Shown here: positions 6,882 through 12,791 of the stretch, piece after piece
Position numbering within the stretch: position 1 is the first letter of the stretch
Layout: each line of letters opens with the position of its first letter
DNA from: QHWT01 sp046734675
Lineage (GTDB): Bacteria; Acidobacteriota; Vicinamibacteria; Vicinamibacterales; 2-12-FULL-66-21
DNA length: 12,791 nt
NCBI GenBank assembly: GCA_046734675.1
Contig: JBKPRU010000231.1
Span: forward strand, 1-12,791
Direction of reading: 5' to 3'
The notes under the pieces: generated by a model
Database searches by the model: none
The model's input: only the letters and a program-made list of their open reading frames with translations
Told to the model about the DNA's origin: nothing
Program-made: the position numbers and the translations under genes

Positions 6882-7643
6882 TCAGTTTGTTTGCTTTTCC
6901 GCCGTCTTCTCGCTAACCGCGGGACCGAGATCCTTGGCCGTCTGCGCCACCGGCGAGGTCTCGGGCGACTTCAACCCGAGCTCGACCTCGAAGTCGGTCA
7001 GCGCCTGCTCGGCGAGCGTTGCCTGCATCCGTTCCTCGGCGTCGATCTCGGCGATGCCCTTCGACGAGAGGTCGGCGGCGACGCGCACCTTGCCGCGGTT
7101 CTGATCGATCTTCTGCTGGATGACGCTCTCGATCTCGCCGAAGTCGGTCGTCAGATTGACGTCGAAGGTCTCCGAGAGCTTCGCGATCTCCGCTTCGGCG
7201 GCGCTCATCTTCAGCTCCGCGTCGTACTTGGTGATCTTCTCGCGCAGCTCGATCAGCTTCTCGTTCGCGTGCTGGATCTTGCGCAGGCTGTTGCCGTAGG
7301 CGGTCTCGTGCATCTGGAGCTGGTTCTCGTTGGCGGTCAGCTCCGCTTTCGCCTTCTGCAGCTCCAGCGCGAACTTCGCCGCGGTCGTGCGATCGCCGGC
7401 CTTGAGGTATGCCTTGGTCTCGGCCTCGAGCTTCTGCACGTGCGCCTTGTTGGCAGATACCTGGCGGTTGACGCGCTCGACGAGGCCGCGATACTGCTCG
7501 AGGCCGAGGCGCCCTTCCTTCAGCTGCTCGACCGAGCCGTCGTACTCGTAGCGCATCTGCGCGATCGGGTCGGCTTCCCAGAACAGGTTCGCAACCTTGT
7601 TGATCTGCGCGACGAAGGCGGACCAGAACTTGTGGACGATCAA
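6882..7643 (-). CDS. PspA/IM30-like coiled-coil protein
   Basis: This 253-aa, almost wholly helical protein resembles the PspA/IM30 (ESCRT-III-like) family, which binds and remodels or protects the inner membrane. The N-terminal helix (IVHKFWSAFVAQINKVANLF) is amphipathic, as needed for membrane binding. It is followed by the long charged hairpin helices (~30-160) with a KFALELQKAKAEL segment, and a more acidic C-terminal part (~161-225). A polar, disordered tail follows (226-253). Length is slightly above the usual ~220-230. The frame runs upstream into the VWA gene, but the start is placed at TTG 7643 because GGAG lies 6 nt upstream, directly after the VWA stop, and the amphipathic helix begins there. 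It is followed by a 133-nt gap with two hairpins before the transporter genes. Family assignment is by pattern, not by search. Confidence 0.72.
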   Translation of the reverse strand: MIVHKFWSAFVAQINKVANLFWEADPIAQMRYEYDGSVEQLKEGRLGLEQYRGLVERVNRQVSANKAHVQKLEAETKAYLKAGDRTTAAKFALELQKAKAELTANENQLQMHETAYGNSLRKIQHANEKLIELREKITKYDAELKMSAAEAEIAKLSETFDVNLTTDFGEIESVIQQKIDQNRGKVRVAADLSSKGIAEIDAEERMQATLAEQALTDFEVELGLKSPETSPVAQTAKDLGPAVSEKTAEKQTN

Positions 7644-7649
7644 TGTGGT

Positions 7650-7653
7650 CTCC
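7650..7653 (-). promoter_or_regulatory. Ribosome binding site setting the PspA-like TTG start
   Basis: GGAG on the minus strand abuts the TAA of the VWA gene and lies 6 nt before the TTG at 7643-7641. No ATG or GTG is available at a sensible distance. Confidence 0.6.
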
Positions 7654-8487
7654 TTACTTCTTGGCCGGTGCGCGCTCGACGTCGGGCGCTTCGGCGAGAA
7701 TTTTCCCCTGGTAGATGCCGTCGAGCGCCGTGCGCAGCTCGGGCCCGGTGCCCGCGCCAATCACGTCGCCGCCGACCTCCTTCAGAAATGCAAACTTCTC
7801 CGGGCTCGTATCGAACGCGACGAAGTAGACCTGCACGGCCCCTTCGCTCTTGCCGTAGATCTCGCGCGACACCTTCTCGGGATCGCGCCCGCTCGTGTTC
7901 TCGCCGTCGGTGACGACGAGCAGGTACTTGCGGAAGACGCCGGCGCGGTAGAGGTCGGGGCGCGCCTCGTGCAGCGCTTCGCCGATCGCGGTGCCGCCGC
8001 CGGGACGCGGCAGGCTGGCGAGCGCCTGGCGCACCGCCGCGCGGTCGTAGGTGTCAATCGGCCGCAGCGTCCGCACGCTGCTCGAGAAGCTGTAGACGCC
8101 AATCTTGATGGGAAAGTCAGGGCGCCGCGCCACGAACGCGTCAGTGGCGTCGAGCATCGCCTCGAGCGCCTCTTGCGCGACAACGTACTTGGGTCGTGAA
8201 TCGCCGGGGACGGTCTCGCGCATGGATCCGGAGGTATCGACCAGGATCGCCACCGCGGCGCCGAGTCCTTCCTCCACTGCTGCTTGATACGGGGCGTTCG
8301 ATTCGGCGGTTCGCGCCTCCCGGCGATCGGTGGTCCGGCTCCGGCGACTGCCGCCGTCGCATCCGGCCGCGGCGGCGAGCGTGAGCACAGCCAGCACGGC
8401 GCCCGCGCGGCGCAGGCGCAACCGACCGATCAGCGGGGCTCTCAATGTCGTAGGCAGGCCCGACAGGGGCGCACGAGAGTGTATCAA
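7654..8487 (-). CDS. VWA-domain lipoprotein
   Basis: The product is a von Willebrand factor A protein of up to 277 aa. A basic stretch and hydrophobic core (RLRLRRAGAVLAVLTLAAAA) ending in AAGC43 looks like a lipoprotein signal, though the -3 position is Ala rather than Leu. Residues ~78-260 are the VWA fold with a complete metal-ion-dependent adhesion site: DTSGS at 84-88, T166 in GGGTAIG, and D194 in VTDGEN. It should bind a divalent metal and a protein partner at the cell envelope. The TTG at 8487 overlaps the isomerase stop by 4 nt (TTGA). A TTG at 8445 would give a 28-residue signal peptide and is equally possible; neither has a clear ribosome binding site. It heads the seven-gene block, 10 nt before the PspA-like start. 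VWA proteins often partner AAA+ ATPases, and one closes this block. Confidence 0.85.
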   Translation of the reverse strand: MIHSRAPLSGLPTTLRAPLIGRLRLRRAGAVLAVLTLAAAAGCDGGSRRSRTTDRREARTAESNAPYQAAVEEGLGAAVAILVDTSGSMRETVPGDSRPKYVVAQEALEAMLDATDAFVARRPDFPIKIGVYSFSSSVRTLRPIDTYDRAAVRQALASLPRPGGGTAIGEALHEARPDLYRAGVFRKYLLVVTDGENTSGRDPEKVSREIYGKSEGAVQVYFVAFDTSPEKFAFLKEVGGDVIGAGTGPELRTALDGIYQGKILAEAPDVERAPAKK

Positions 8488-9362
8488 AAGTGCTCGGCGC
8501 GCTTCCTGCGCAGGAACTCGACCGAGCGGCGGATTTCGTCGAGTCCCTCGAGCCCGGCCTCGACAGAAATCCAGCCGTCGAAGCCGGCGTCGGCAAGCAG
8601 CCGGAAGATGGCGTCGTAGTCGTTGAGTCCCTTTCCCGTCTCCCCGTGGCGGAGCGCCGACGCATATCCGGTCGAGCCGTCCTGCGTGCGCAGGTCGTCG
8701 AGCGTCGCGCCCGGCGCCAGATACCGATCCGACGCGTGCATCGTCACGACGCGGTGGCGGATCTTCTCGAGGAAGCGGACGGGATCGAAGCCGCCGACTG
8801 TGGCATTCGACGGGTCGTATTGCACGCCGAAGTACGGCGAGTCGATGCGCTCGATGATCTCGAGGAAGATGTCCTCGGGCTGCGCGAACTCCGGGTAGCG
8901 CCAGGTGCCGTCCTTGTAGTGGTTCTCCATGCAGAGCGTCACACCGCGTTTCTCCGCGTAGTCGAGCGAGCGCGAGATCCCCTCGACCGTCCGCGCGACT
9001 CCTTCGTCGCGCGGGAGGTCCGGGTAGCGTTGCCCGCTCAGCGTGCGGCAGTGCGTCGCGCCCAGCCGGGCCGTGAGATCGATCGCCGCTTTCTGTCGTT
9101 CCACTTGGCGGCGCCGCTCATCGGCATCAGGGTGCGTGAAGTCAGGGGAGAAGCAGATCATCGAGGTGATCTGTCCCGTCTGCTCCATCAGCCGCACGAT
9201 CGGGTCGACGTCCTTCGGCTCGAGGCTGCGGAAGAAACCGTCGTAGTGCTCGACGCCTTCACCGCCGAGCGACGGCGCGTCACGAATCCACTGCTCGAAC
9301 GGCATGCGGCCGTCGACGAGCTCGTCGAAGAAGCACTTGGGGAACACGCTTATGCGCGGCAT
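8484..9362 (-). CDS. Sugar-phosphate isomerase/epimerase family TIM-barrel protein
   Basis: This 292-aa protein belongs to the AP-endonuclease-2-like TIM-barrel family, whose members epimerise, isomerise or dehydrate sugars and inositols with a divalent metal. The four metal ligands are in place: E146 (LCMENH), D183 (QYDPSN), H209 (TMHASD) and E268 (SVEAG). Length is typical (270-300). The ATG at 9362 is preferred; TTG at 9371 would overlap the SDR stop and add three residues. It starts 2 nt after the SDR gene and overlaps the next gene, so it lies in the same transcription unit as the dehydrogenases. The substrate is probably a keto-sugar or keto-inositol made by one of them, which is inference. 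Confidence 0.9.
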   Translation of the reverse strand: MPRISVFPKCFFDELVDGRMPFEQWIRDAPSLGGEGVEHYDGFFRSLEPKDVDPIVRLMEQTGQITSMICFSPDFTHPDADERRRQVERQKAAIDLTARLGATHCRTLSGQRYPDLPRDEGVARTVEGISRSLDYAEKRGVTLCMENHYKDGTWRYPEFAQPEDIFLEIIERIDSPYFGVQYDPSNATVGGFDPVRFLEKIRHRVVTMHASDRYLAPGATLDDLRTQDGSTGYASALRHGETGKGLNDYDAIFRLLADAGFDGWISVEAGLEGLDEIRRSVEFLRRKRAEHF

Positions 9363-9364
9363 CT

Positions 9365-10141
9365 TTACCAATTCGGAGGCGCGCCAACGGGGTACTGTTC
9401 GAAGTCCATCACGGTCCCGGTGATCGCTTCGCTCGCGTCGCTTGCAAAGTACTCGACCACGATCGCGACATCCTTCGGCGTGAGCAGGCGCCCGAACGGG
9501 CGCGTCTTGATGGCTTTGTCCAGCCAGTCGGGATCGTGCTCCTGTTCGCGCTTGACTCGCTCCTCCCCCTCGGTCAGCGTCCAGCCCACGTTGATTTGAT
9601 TCACGCGGATGCGATAGCGATTCAACGTCGCCGCGGCATTCCGGGTCATCGTCATCATGCCGCCCTTGGAGACGGAATACGGTCCGAGCTTCGGCTCGCC
9701 GATGTAGGCGTTCACCGATCCGATGTTCACGATCGATCCGCCGCCATGGGCCTTCATCGAGCGCACCGCCTCCTGCAGGCAGATGAATGGCGCGCGCAGG
9801 TTGACGTGCATGATCGTGTCCCAGACCTCGACCGGCACGTCCTCGAGGTATCCGCGCGTGGTCAGCGCCGCGTTGTTCACGAGCACGTCGATTCGGCCGA
9901 AGCGCTCGACGGTGAAGCCCACGACGCGGCGGCAGTCCGCGATCTCGGCGAGATCGGCGGTGACGAAAGCCGCGTCATGTCCGTCGGCGCGCAGCCGATC
10001 GGCGATCTCCCGCGCCTGCTCGGCGCGACGACCGTGCACCACGACGCGCGCGCCGAGCGCGGCGAAGTGCTCGACGATGCCGCGGCCGATCCCCGACGTG
10101 GATCCGGTAACTAATGCGACCTTCTGCTCTAATCCCGCCAT
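9365..10141 (-). CDS. SDR-family NAD(P)-dependent oxidoreductase
   Basis: This 258-aa classical short-chain dehydrogenase has all key motifs: the cofactor motif TGSTSGIG (12-19), NNAA (89-92), and the catalytic tetrad N114, S142, Y155 and K159 (YSVSK). The basic GRR at 37-39, after the second strand, suggests NADP preference, though this is only indicative. The ending NW and the acidic loop EGEERVKREQEHDPDWLD (191-208) lie in the substrate-binding region. SDRs of this size act on sugars, sugar acids and polyols among many others; the neighbours favour a carbohydrate substrate. The ATG at 10141 has a weak GGTGA 4 nt upstream. An 84-nt gap with a long hairpin separates it from the zinc dehydrogenase gene, and its stop nearly touches the isomerase gene. 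Confidence 0.93.
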   Translation of the reverse strand: MAGLEQKVALVTGSTSGIGRGIVEHFAALGARVVVHGRRAEQAREIADRLRADGHDAAFVTADLAEIADCRRVVGFTVERFGRIDVLVNNAALTTRGYLEDVPVEVWDTIMHVNLRAPFICLQEAVRSMKAHGGGSIVNIGSVNAYIGEPKLGPYSVSKGGMMTMTRNAAATLNRYRIRVNQINVGWTLTEGEERVKREQEHDPDWLDKAIKTRPFGRLLTPKDVAIVVEYFASDASEAITGTVMDFEQYPVGAPPNW

Positions 10142-10160
10142 CGTTCACCCGAGAGGATCA

Positions 10161-10219
10161 CAGGAGATCAAGAGATCAGGAGTTAATACCTTTAGTGCTC
10201 CTGATCTCCTGATTTCTTG
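10161..10219. repeat. Long imperfect hairpin between the two dehydrogenase genes
   Basis: Arms at 10161-10182 and 10198-10219 are 22 nt each and pair at 19 of 22 positions. The inner 11 bp (GAGATCAGGAG / CTCCTGATCTC) are perfect, around a 15-nt loop. The sequence is AT-richer than its surroundings and contains repeated AGGAGATCA-like words. There is no U-run in either direction. It may stabilise the 3' end of the upstream message, lower expression of the SDR gene, or be a dispersed repeat. Confidence 0.75.
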
Positions 10220-10225
10220 TATGCG

Positions 10226-11266
10226 TCACGCGGGCAGCAGCACGGACTTGATCACGCGCCCGTCGTGCATCGCGTCGAATGCGTCGCGCCATCCTTCGAG
10301 CGGCGCGCGCAGGCCGACAATCTTCTCGGGCAGCGTGAGGCGGCGGTCGAGCAGGTGAATGACGCGCTCCCAGATCGGGTAATTGTGGCTGAACGAACCC
10401 TGGAGGCGCACGTTGCCCTGCACCAGCGGATTGATGTCGGTCGCGACCGTTTGCGGTGACCAGCCCACCTTCACCACCTGTCCGTCCGGCCGCGCGAGCC
10501 GCAGCGCGATTTCCAGCGTGCGGCTGGATCCTGATGCGTCGCACACGAGATCGGCGCCAAGCGGCGACAGCGAGCGGACGGTCTCGTCGAGGCTCTCGGT
10601 CAGGATGTCGACGGTGTGCGTCGCGCCGAGCTCGCGCGCGGCACGGAGGCGCGGTTCATCCGCGGTGAGGCCCGCCACGATCAGCGGATCGGCGCCGGCC
10701 AGCGCCGCCATGCGCGCGCACAGCAGCCCGATCGGTCCCGGACCGAGCACGACGACGGCCTCGCCAGGGCGGATCGTCGAGTTCACGCACATCGAGTTGT
10801 AGGCGACCGCGTGCGGTTCCGACAGGCACGCGAGATCGAAGGGCAGCGAATCGGGAATGTGGTGCAGGCACCGGCCCGGCACGCTCACCCACTGCGCCAT
10901 CGCGCCGTTGATCCCGTAGCCGAACCCCTTGCGCTTCGGGCACAGGTTGTAGCGCCCGCTCCGGCACAGCATGCACTCGCCGCAGATCTGGGCGGCGGTC
11001 TCGCTGACGACGCGGTCCCCTTCCTTGAAGCCGCGGACGGCGCGTCCGATCTTCGCGACCGTCCCGCCGAACTCGTGACCGAGCACGACCGGCACGTTCA
11101 CCGGCCACGAGTGAGTGTTGTGTGCCTGGTGCACGTCGGAGCCGCAGACCGACACCGCGCCGACGGCAAGCAGCACCTGATCGTCGTCGATGTCGGGGAC
11201 GGCAATTTCGCGGAGTTCGACGGCGCCCGGTTCGAGCGCGTAGTGAACGACAGCTGGCATCTGCAT
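10226..11266 (-). CDS. Zinc-dependent MDR alcohol/polyol dehydrogenase
   Basis: This 346-aa medium-chain dehydrogenase resembles the sorbitol/threonine/galactitol dehydrogenase group and should oxidise a secondary alcohol with NAD(P). Catalytic zinc ligands are C41 (CGSD), H64 and E65 (GHEF) and probably E150 (SEPH). The structural zinc site has the four cysteines C95, C98, C101 and C109 (CGECMLCRSGRYNLC). The Rossmann motif GPGPIG is at 175-180. The ATG at 11266 has a second Met two codons later and no clear ribosome binding site. It follows the HUMPS-family gene by 24 nt and precedes the SDR gene, so it fits a polyol or sugar-acid oxidation pathway; the exact substrate is not evident. Confidence 0.93.
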   Translation of the reverse strand: MQMPAVVHYALEPGAVELREIAVPDIDDDQVLLAVGAVSVCGSDVHQAHNTHSWPVNVPVVLGHEFGGTVAKIGRAVRGFKEGDRVVSETAAQICGECMLCRSGRYNLCPKRKGFGYGINGAMAQWVSVPGRCLHHIPDSLPFDLACLSEPHAVAYNSMCVNSTIRPGEAVVVLGPGPIGLLCARMAALAGADPLIVAGLTADEPRLRAARELGATHTVDILTESLDETVRSLSPLGADLVCDASGSSRTLEIALRLARPDGQVVKVGWSPQTVATDINPLVQGNVRLQGSFSHNYPIWERVIHLLDRRLTLPEKIVGLRAPLEGWRDAFDAMHDGRVIKSVLLPA

Positions 11267-11290
11267 GGTGAATGCTCGAGGCTCAGGGCC

Positions 11291-12004
11291 TCAGGTTATG
11301 GCGACGGTGTGAATCTCGTCGCAGATCTTCTTCAATGTCGGGAACAGGTTCGAGTCCGCCGGCCTGAAGGCCGCGCCGTCGATGACGAGCGGCGCGCCGA
11401 CGACCACCAGCGGGGCGCCGCGGCGGGCACAATCGATGGCCTGCTGGATCGACAACCCGCCGACGGCCTGCACCGGAATCGTGACGGCGCCGACCACCCG
11501 GTCGATCTCGTCGAGCGGGCTGAGCCCGCGCAGCATACCGCGTTCGTCGAACCCGATGTGGTGGACGATCACGTCGACGCCGAGGCCTTCCAGCCATCGC
11601 GCCGCCATGACCCGATCGTCCGCTCCGAGATTGTCGCCCATCACGTAGATCCCGAACTCTCGCCCGGCATCGACGACGCGGCGGATCGTCGCCTCGTGCG
11701 CGCGCCCCATGACGACGACGAAGTCGGCGCCGGCCTTTGCCATCATCTCCGCTTCGAGATATCCGCCGTCCATGGTCTTGAGGTCGGCGACGATCGGATG
11801 CTTCGGAAACCGCGCGCGCAGCTTCTCGACCGCGTGCAGCCCTTCGGCCAGGAGCAGCGGCGTCCCCGCTTCGAGCCAGTCGACACCGGCCTCCACGGCC
11901 ACCGCGGCGGTGTCGATCGCTTCCTCGATCGACGTGAGGTCGAGAGACAGTTGGACGATCGGCGTGGTCAGGCGAGTGAGATCGACGCGCGGCGCATGAG
12001 ACAC
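11291..12004 (-). CDS. HUMPS-family enzyme (3-hexulose-6-phosphate synthase / KGPDC-like)
   Basis: This 237-aa (beta/alpha)8 protein is of the orotidine-5'-phosphate decarboxylase superfamily, HPS/KGPDC branch, which performs Mg-dependent aldol or decarboxylation chemistry on sugar phosphates. Visible active-site residues are D22 (LSLDL), E45 (LEAGTPLL), the D74-x-K76-xx-D79 signature (DLKTMD), D124 (VMGDNLG) and H148/H149. The C-terminal phosphate-binding motif, usually a Gly-Arg pair (VGRAI), reads VGAPL here (G203-A204), so the phosphate grip may be altered. The GTG at 12004 is the only sensible start; no ribosome binding site is visible and the leader may be very short. It is the first gene of the minus-strand block. 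Confidence 0.87.
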   Translation of the reverse strand: MSHAPRVDLTRLTTPIVQLSLDLTSIEEAIDTAAVAVEAGVDWLEAGTPLLLAEGLHAVEKLRARFPKHPIVADLKTMDGGYLEAEMMAKAGADFVVVMGRAHEATIRRVVDAGREFGIYVMGDNLGADDRVMAARWLEGLGVDVIVHHIGFDERGMLRGLSPLDEIDRVVGAVTIPVQAVGGLSIQQAIDCARRGAPLVVVGAPLVIDGAAFRPADSNLFPTLKKICDEIHTVAIT

Positions 12005-12033
12005 GGCAACACTTTACATCGGATGACGGGGTT

Positions 12034-12070
12034 CGGAGGTCGGAGGACGGAGGTCGGAGGACGGAGGTCG
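12034..12070. repeat. 14-bp tandem repeat, about 2.6 copies
   Basis: The unit CGGAGGTCGGAGGA is repeated exactly from 12034 to 12061 and continues to 12069 before diverging. It is purine-rich on the plus strand. It is a possible slippage-prone spacer upstream of the HUMPS gene. Confidence 0.85.
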
Positions 12071-12081
12071 TGGAGTGCGGT

Positions 12082-12151
12082 AGGGCGCACCTTCAGGTGC
12101 GCCTGCGCGGCGGCGCCTCTAAAGAGGCGCCCTACCGTCAGTGTGCCTGCT
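12082..12151 (+). repeat. 70-nt composite direct repeat, right copy
   Basis: It contains two perfect 9+2+9 palindromes, 12084-12103 (arm GGCGCACCT) and 12112-12131 (arm GGCGCCTCT), followed by CCTACCGTCAGTG. It matches 481-551 in the same orientation. This copy keeps the second palindrome intact, whereas the left copy has lost it through substitutions and one inserted base. Confidence 0.85.
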
Positions 12152-12173
12152 AAGTGGAGTCTCGCAAGAAAAT

Positions 12174-12363
12174 GTACGGCGCGTCTTCAGACCCGCCGCG
12201 GTGAAGGTTGGCTCGCACGCGGCACTGCTCGTTCGTGCAGATGTAGGGCGGGTCTTTAGATCCGCCGTAGTGAAGGCCCGCTCACACGCGGCACTGCTCG
12301 TTCGTGCAGATGTAGGGCGGGTCTTTAGACCCGCCGGGGTGAAGGTCCGCTCGCACGCGGCAC
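12174..12363 (+). repeat. 69-bp tandem repeat, about 2.75 copies, each with a palindrome
   Basis: Units start at 12174, 12243 and 12312, each with GTAGGGCGGG or a close variant. Units 1 and 2 are full length and share the tail GCACTGCTCGTTCGTGCAGA; unit 3 stops after about 52 nt. Each unit holds one palindrome: 12178-12197 (one mismatch), 12247-12266 (one mismatch) and 12316-12335 (perfect, GGCGGGTCTTTAGACCCGCC). The outermost copy, nearest the carbonic anhydrase gene, is the most perfect. The array could affect transcription or message stability around the gene. Confidence 0.9.
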
Positions 12364-12387
12364 GGAAAGCGATCTACAGTGACGTCG

Positions 12388-12791
12388 ATGCCGATCACGG
12401 ATCTCTTCACGAACAATCGCCAGTGGGCCGAGCGGATGAACCAGCGCGATCCTGGCTTCTTCAATCGACTCGCGCGTCAGCAGGCGCCTCGCTATCTGTG
12501 GATCGGCTGTTCGGACAGCCGCGTGCCGGCCAACGAGATCGTCGGGCTCCTGCCTGGCGAGCTGTTCGTCCATCGCAACGTCGCCAACGTCGTCGTGCAC
12601 TCGGATCTGAACTGCCTGTCGGTGCTGCAATACGCGATCGACGTCCTGCGCGTGGAGCACGTGATCGTGTGCGGCCATTACGGCTGCGGCGGCATCGAGG
12701 CGGCCTGGAAGAAGCCCGGTGCATCCTCGGTCATCCGCCGCGCCCAGCGGCGGTTGTTTTCGAACAGCTCGGGAAGTGACGGCGGCGCGGA
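12388..12791 (+). CDS. can: Beta-class carbonic anhydrase, 3' end cut by window
   Basis: The first 134 residues of an enzyme of usually ~200-220 aa are present. Beta carbonic anhydrases interconvert CO2 and bicarbonate with a zinc in the cytosol. Zinc ligands are C41, D43, H97 and C100, with the D43-R45 dyad in CSDSR and the HYGCGG motif at 97-102. Positions are within one residue of E. coli Can as I recall it. The ATG at 12388 gives the family-typical N-terminus (MPITDLFTNNRQWAERM) and lacks a clear ribosome binding site. After IEAA (103-106) the sequence no longer looks like the family, which usually continues toward a GLIDNWL-type helix; this may be real divergence or a base error near the end. 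The frame stays open to the window edge. Confidence 0.9.
   Translation, partial: MPITDLFTNNRQWAERMNQRDPGFFNRLARQQAPRYLWIGCSDSRVPANEIVGLLPGELFVHRNVANVVVHSDLNCLSVLQYAIDVLRVEHVIVCGHYGCGGIEAAWKKPGASSVIRRAQRRLFSNSSGSDGGA

Larger units (their letters stand above)
12005..12387. other. Repeat-rich divergent intergenic region (383 nt)
   Basis: The region lies between the divergently transcribed HUMPS gene (-) and carbonic anhydrase gene (+), so promoters for both should be here. Repeats occupy most of it: a 14-bp tandem at 12034-12070, two palindromes at 12084-12131 and a 69-bp tandem at 12174-12363. TACAGT at 12375-12380 could be a -10 element with a very short leader to the ATG at 12388. TGTAAA on the minus strand, near 12017-12012, could serve the HUMPS gene. 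Both promoter calls are weak. Open frames through this region are repeat-driven and not genes. Confidence 0.6.

Noticed and set aside
4220..6916. An 898-codon plus-strand open frame opposite the transporter genes
   Set aside because: It is extremely rich in Arg, Asp, His and Glu with no recognisable domain, and lies antisense to three genes with full motif sets. Long antisense frames are expected in GC-rich DNA.
601..8487. MoxR-VWA chaperone pair
   Set aside because: The AAA+ protein has a Ycf46-like two-domain layout and linker, not the short MoxR form, and it sits at the opposite end of the block from the VWA gene.
10616..12259. A 547-codon plus-strand open frame opposite the dehydrogenase and HUMPS genes
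   Set aside because: It has the same Arg/His/Asp-rich shadow composition and runs into the intergenic repeats. The minus-strand genes are well supported by catalytic motifs.
12174..12363. CRISPR array
   Set aside because: Units are contiguous 69-bp tandem copies without unique spacers, and no cas gene is present.
12141..12779. A 212-codon frame with a 23-residue tandem repeat
   Set aside because: The repeat is the 69-bp DNA array read in one frame. The frame then overlaps the carbonic anhydrase gene out of phase, where the real gene has all zinc ligands.

Overview
The window is GC-rich and gene-dense. Almost all coding capacity is on the minus strand: one run of eleven genes from about 12004 down to 601, plus a twelfth small gene at 402-115. 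Six of these twelve probably start with GTG or TTG. Organism: the high GC, the many short intergenic palindromes preceded by GTAGG, and the gene content suggest a soil-type Acidobacteriota (Vicinamibacteria-like) or another GC-rich Gram-negative. OmpA-type and lipoprotein signals support a Gram-negative envelope. The phylum is inferred from pattern memory, not shown.

Layout. 1-68: the 3' end of an unrecognised plus-strand gene. 115-402 (-): a 95-residue helical protein. 403-600: a cluster of 20-nt palindromes. 601-8487 (-): a seven-gene block, in transcription order: VWA lipoprotein, PspA/IM30-like coiled coil, membrane-anchored substrate-binding protein fused to an OmpA peptidoglycan-binding domain, SsuC/TauC-type permease, its ATPase, a two-TM coiled-coil protein, and a Ycf46-like double-AAA ATPase. 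8484-12004 (-): four metabolic genes, in transcription order a HUMPS/3-hexulose-6-phosphate synthase-like enzyme, a zinc dehydrogenase (MDR), an SDR oxidoreductase and a sugar-isomerase TIM barrel. 12005-12387: a repeat-rich intergenic region (14-bp tandem, two 20-nt palindromes, 69-bp tandem). 12388 to the window end (+): a beta-carbonic anhydrase, cut by the window.

How the genes may work together. The metabolic four look like a sugar, polyol or sugar-acid oxidation pathway ending in an aldolase or decarboxylase. The seven-gene block is the most interesting part. Five of its genes touch or overlap, and it combines envelope-stress parts (PspA-like, VWA, AAA+) with an ABC importer whose binding protein appears tethered to both inner membrane and peptidoglycan. 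I infer an envelope-linked sensing, transport or maintenance machine; its substrate is unknown.

Repeats are the second theme. At least nine palindromes share one design (9-nt arm, 2-nt centre, 9-nt arm, arms meeting as CT-NN-AG) although the arm sequences differ. A 70-nt composite of two of them occurs in the same orientation on both sides of the minus-strand block. A different REP-like element lies in frame inside the AAA+ gene.
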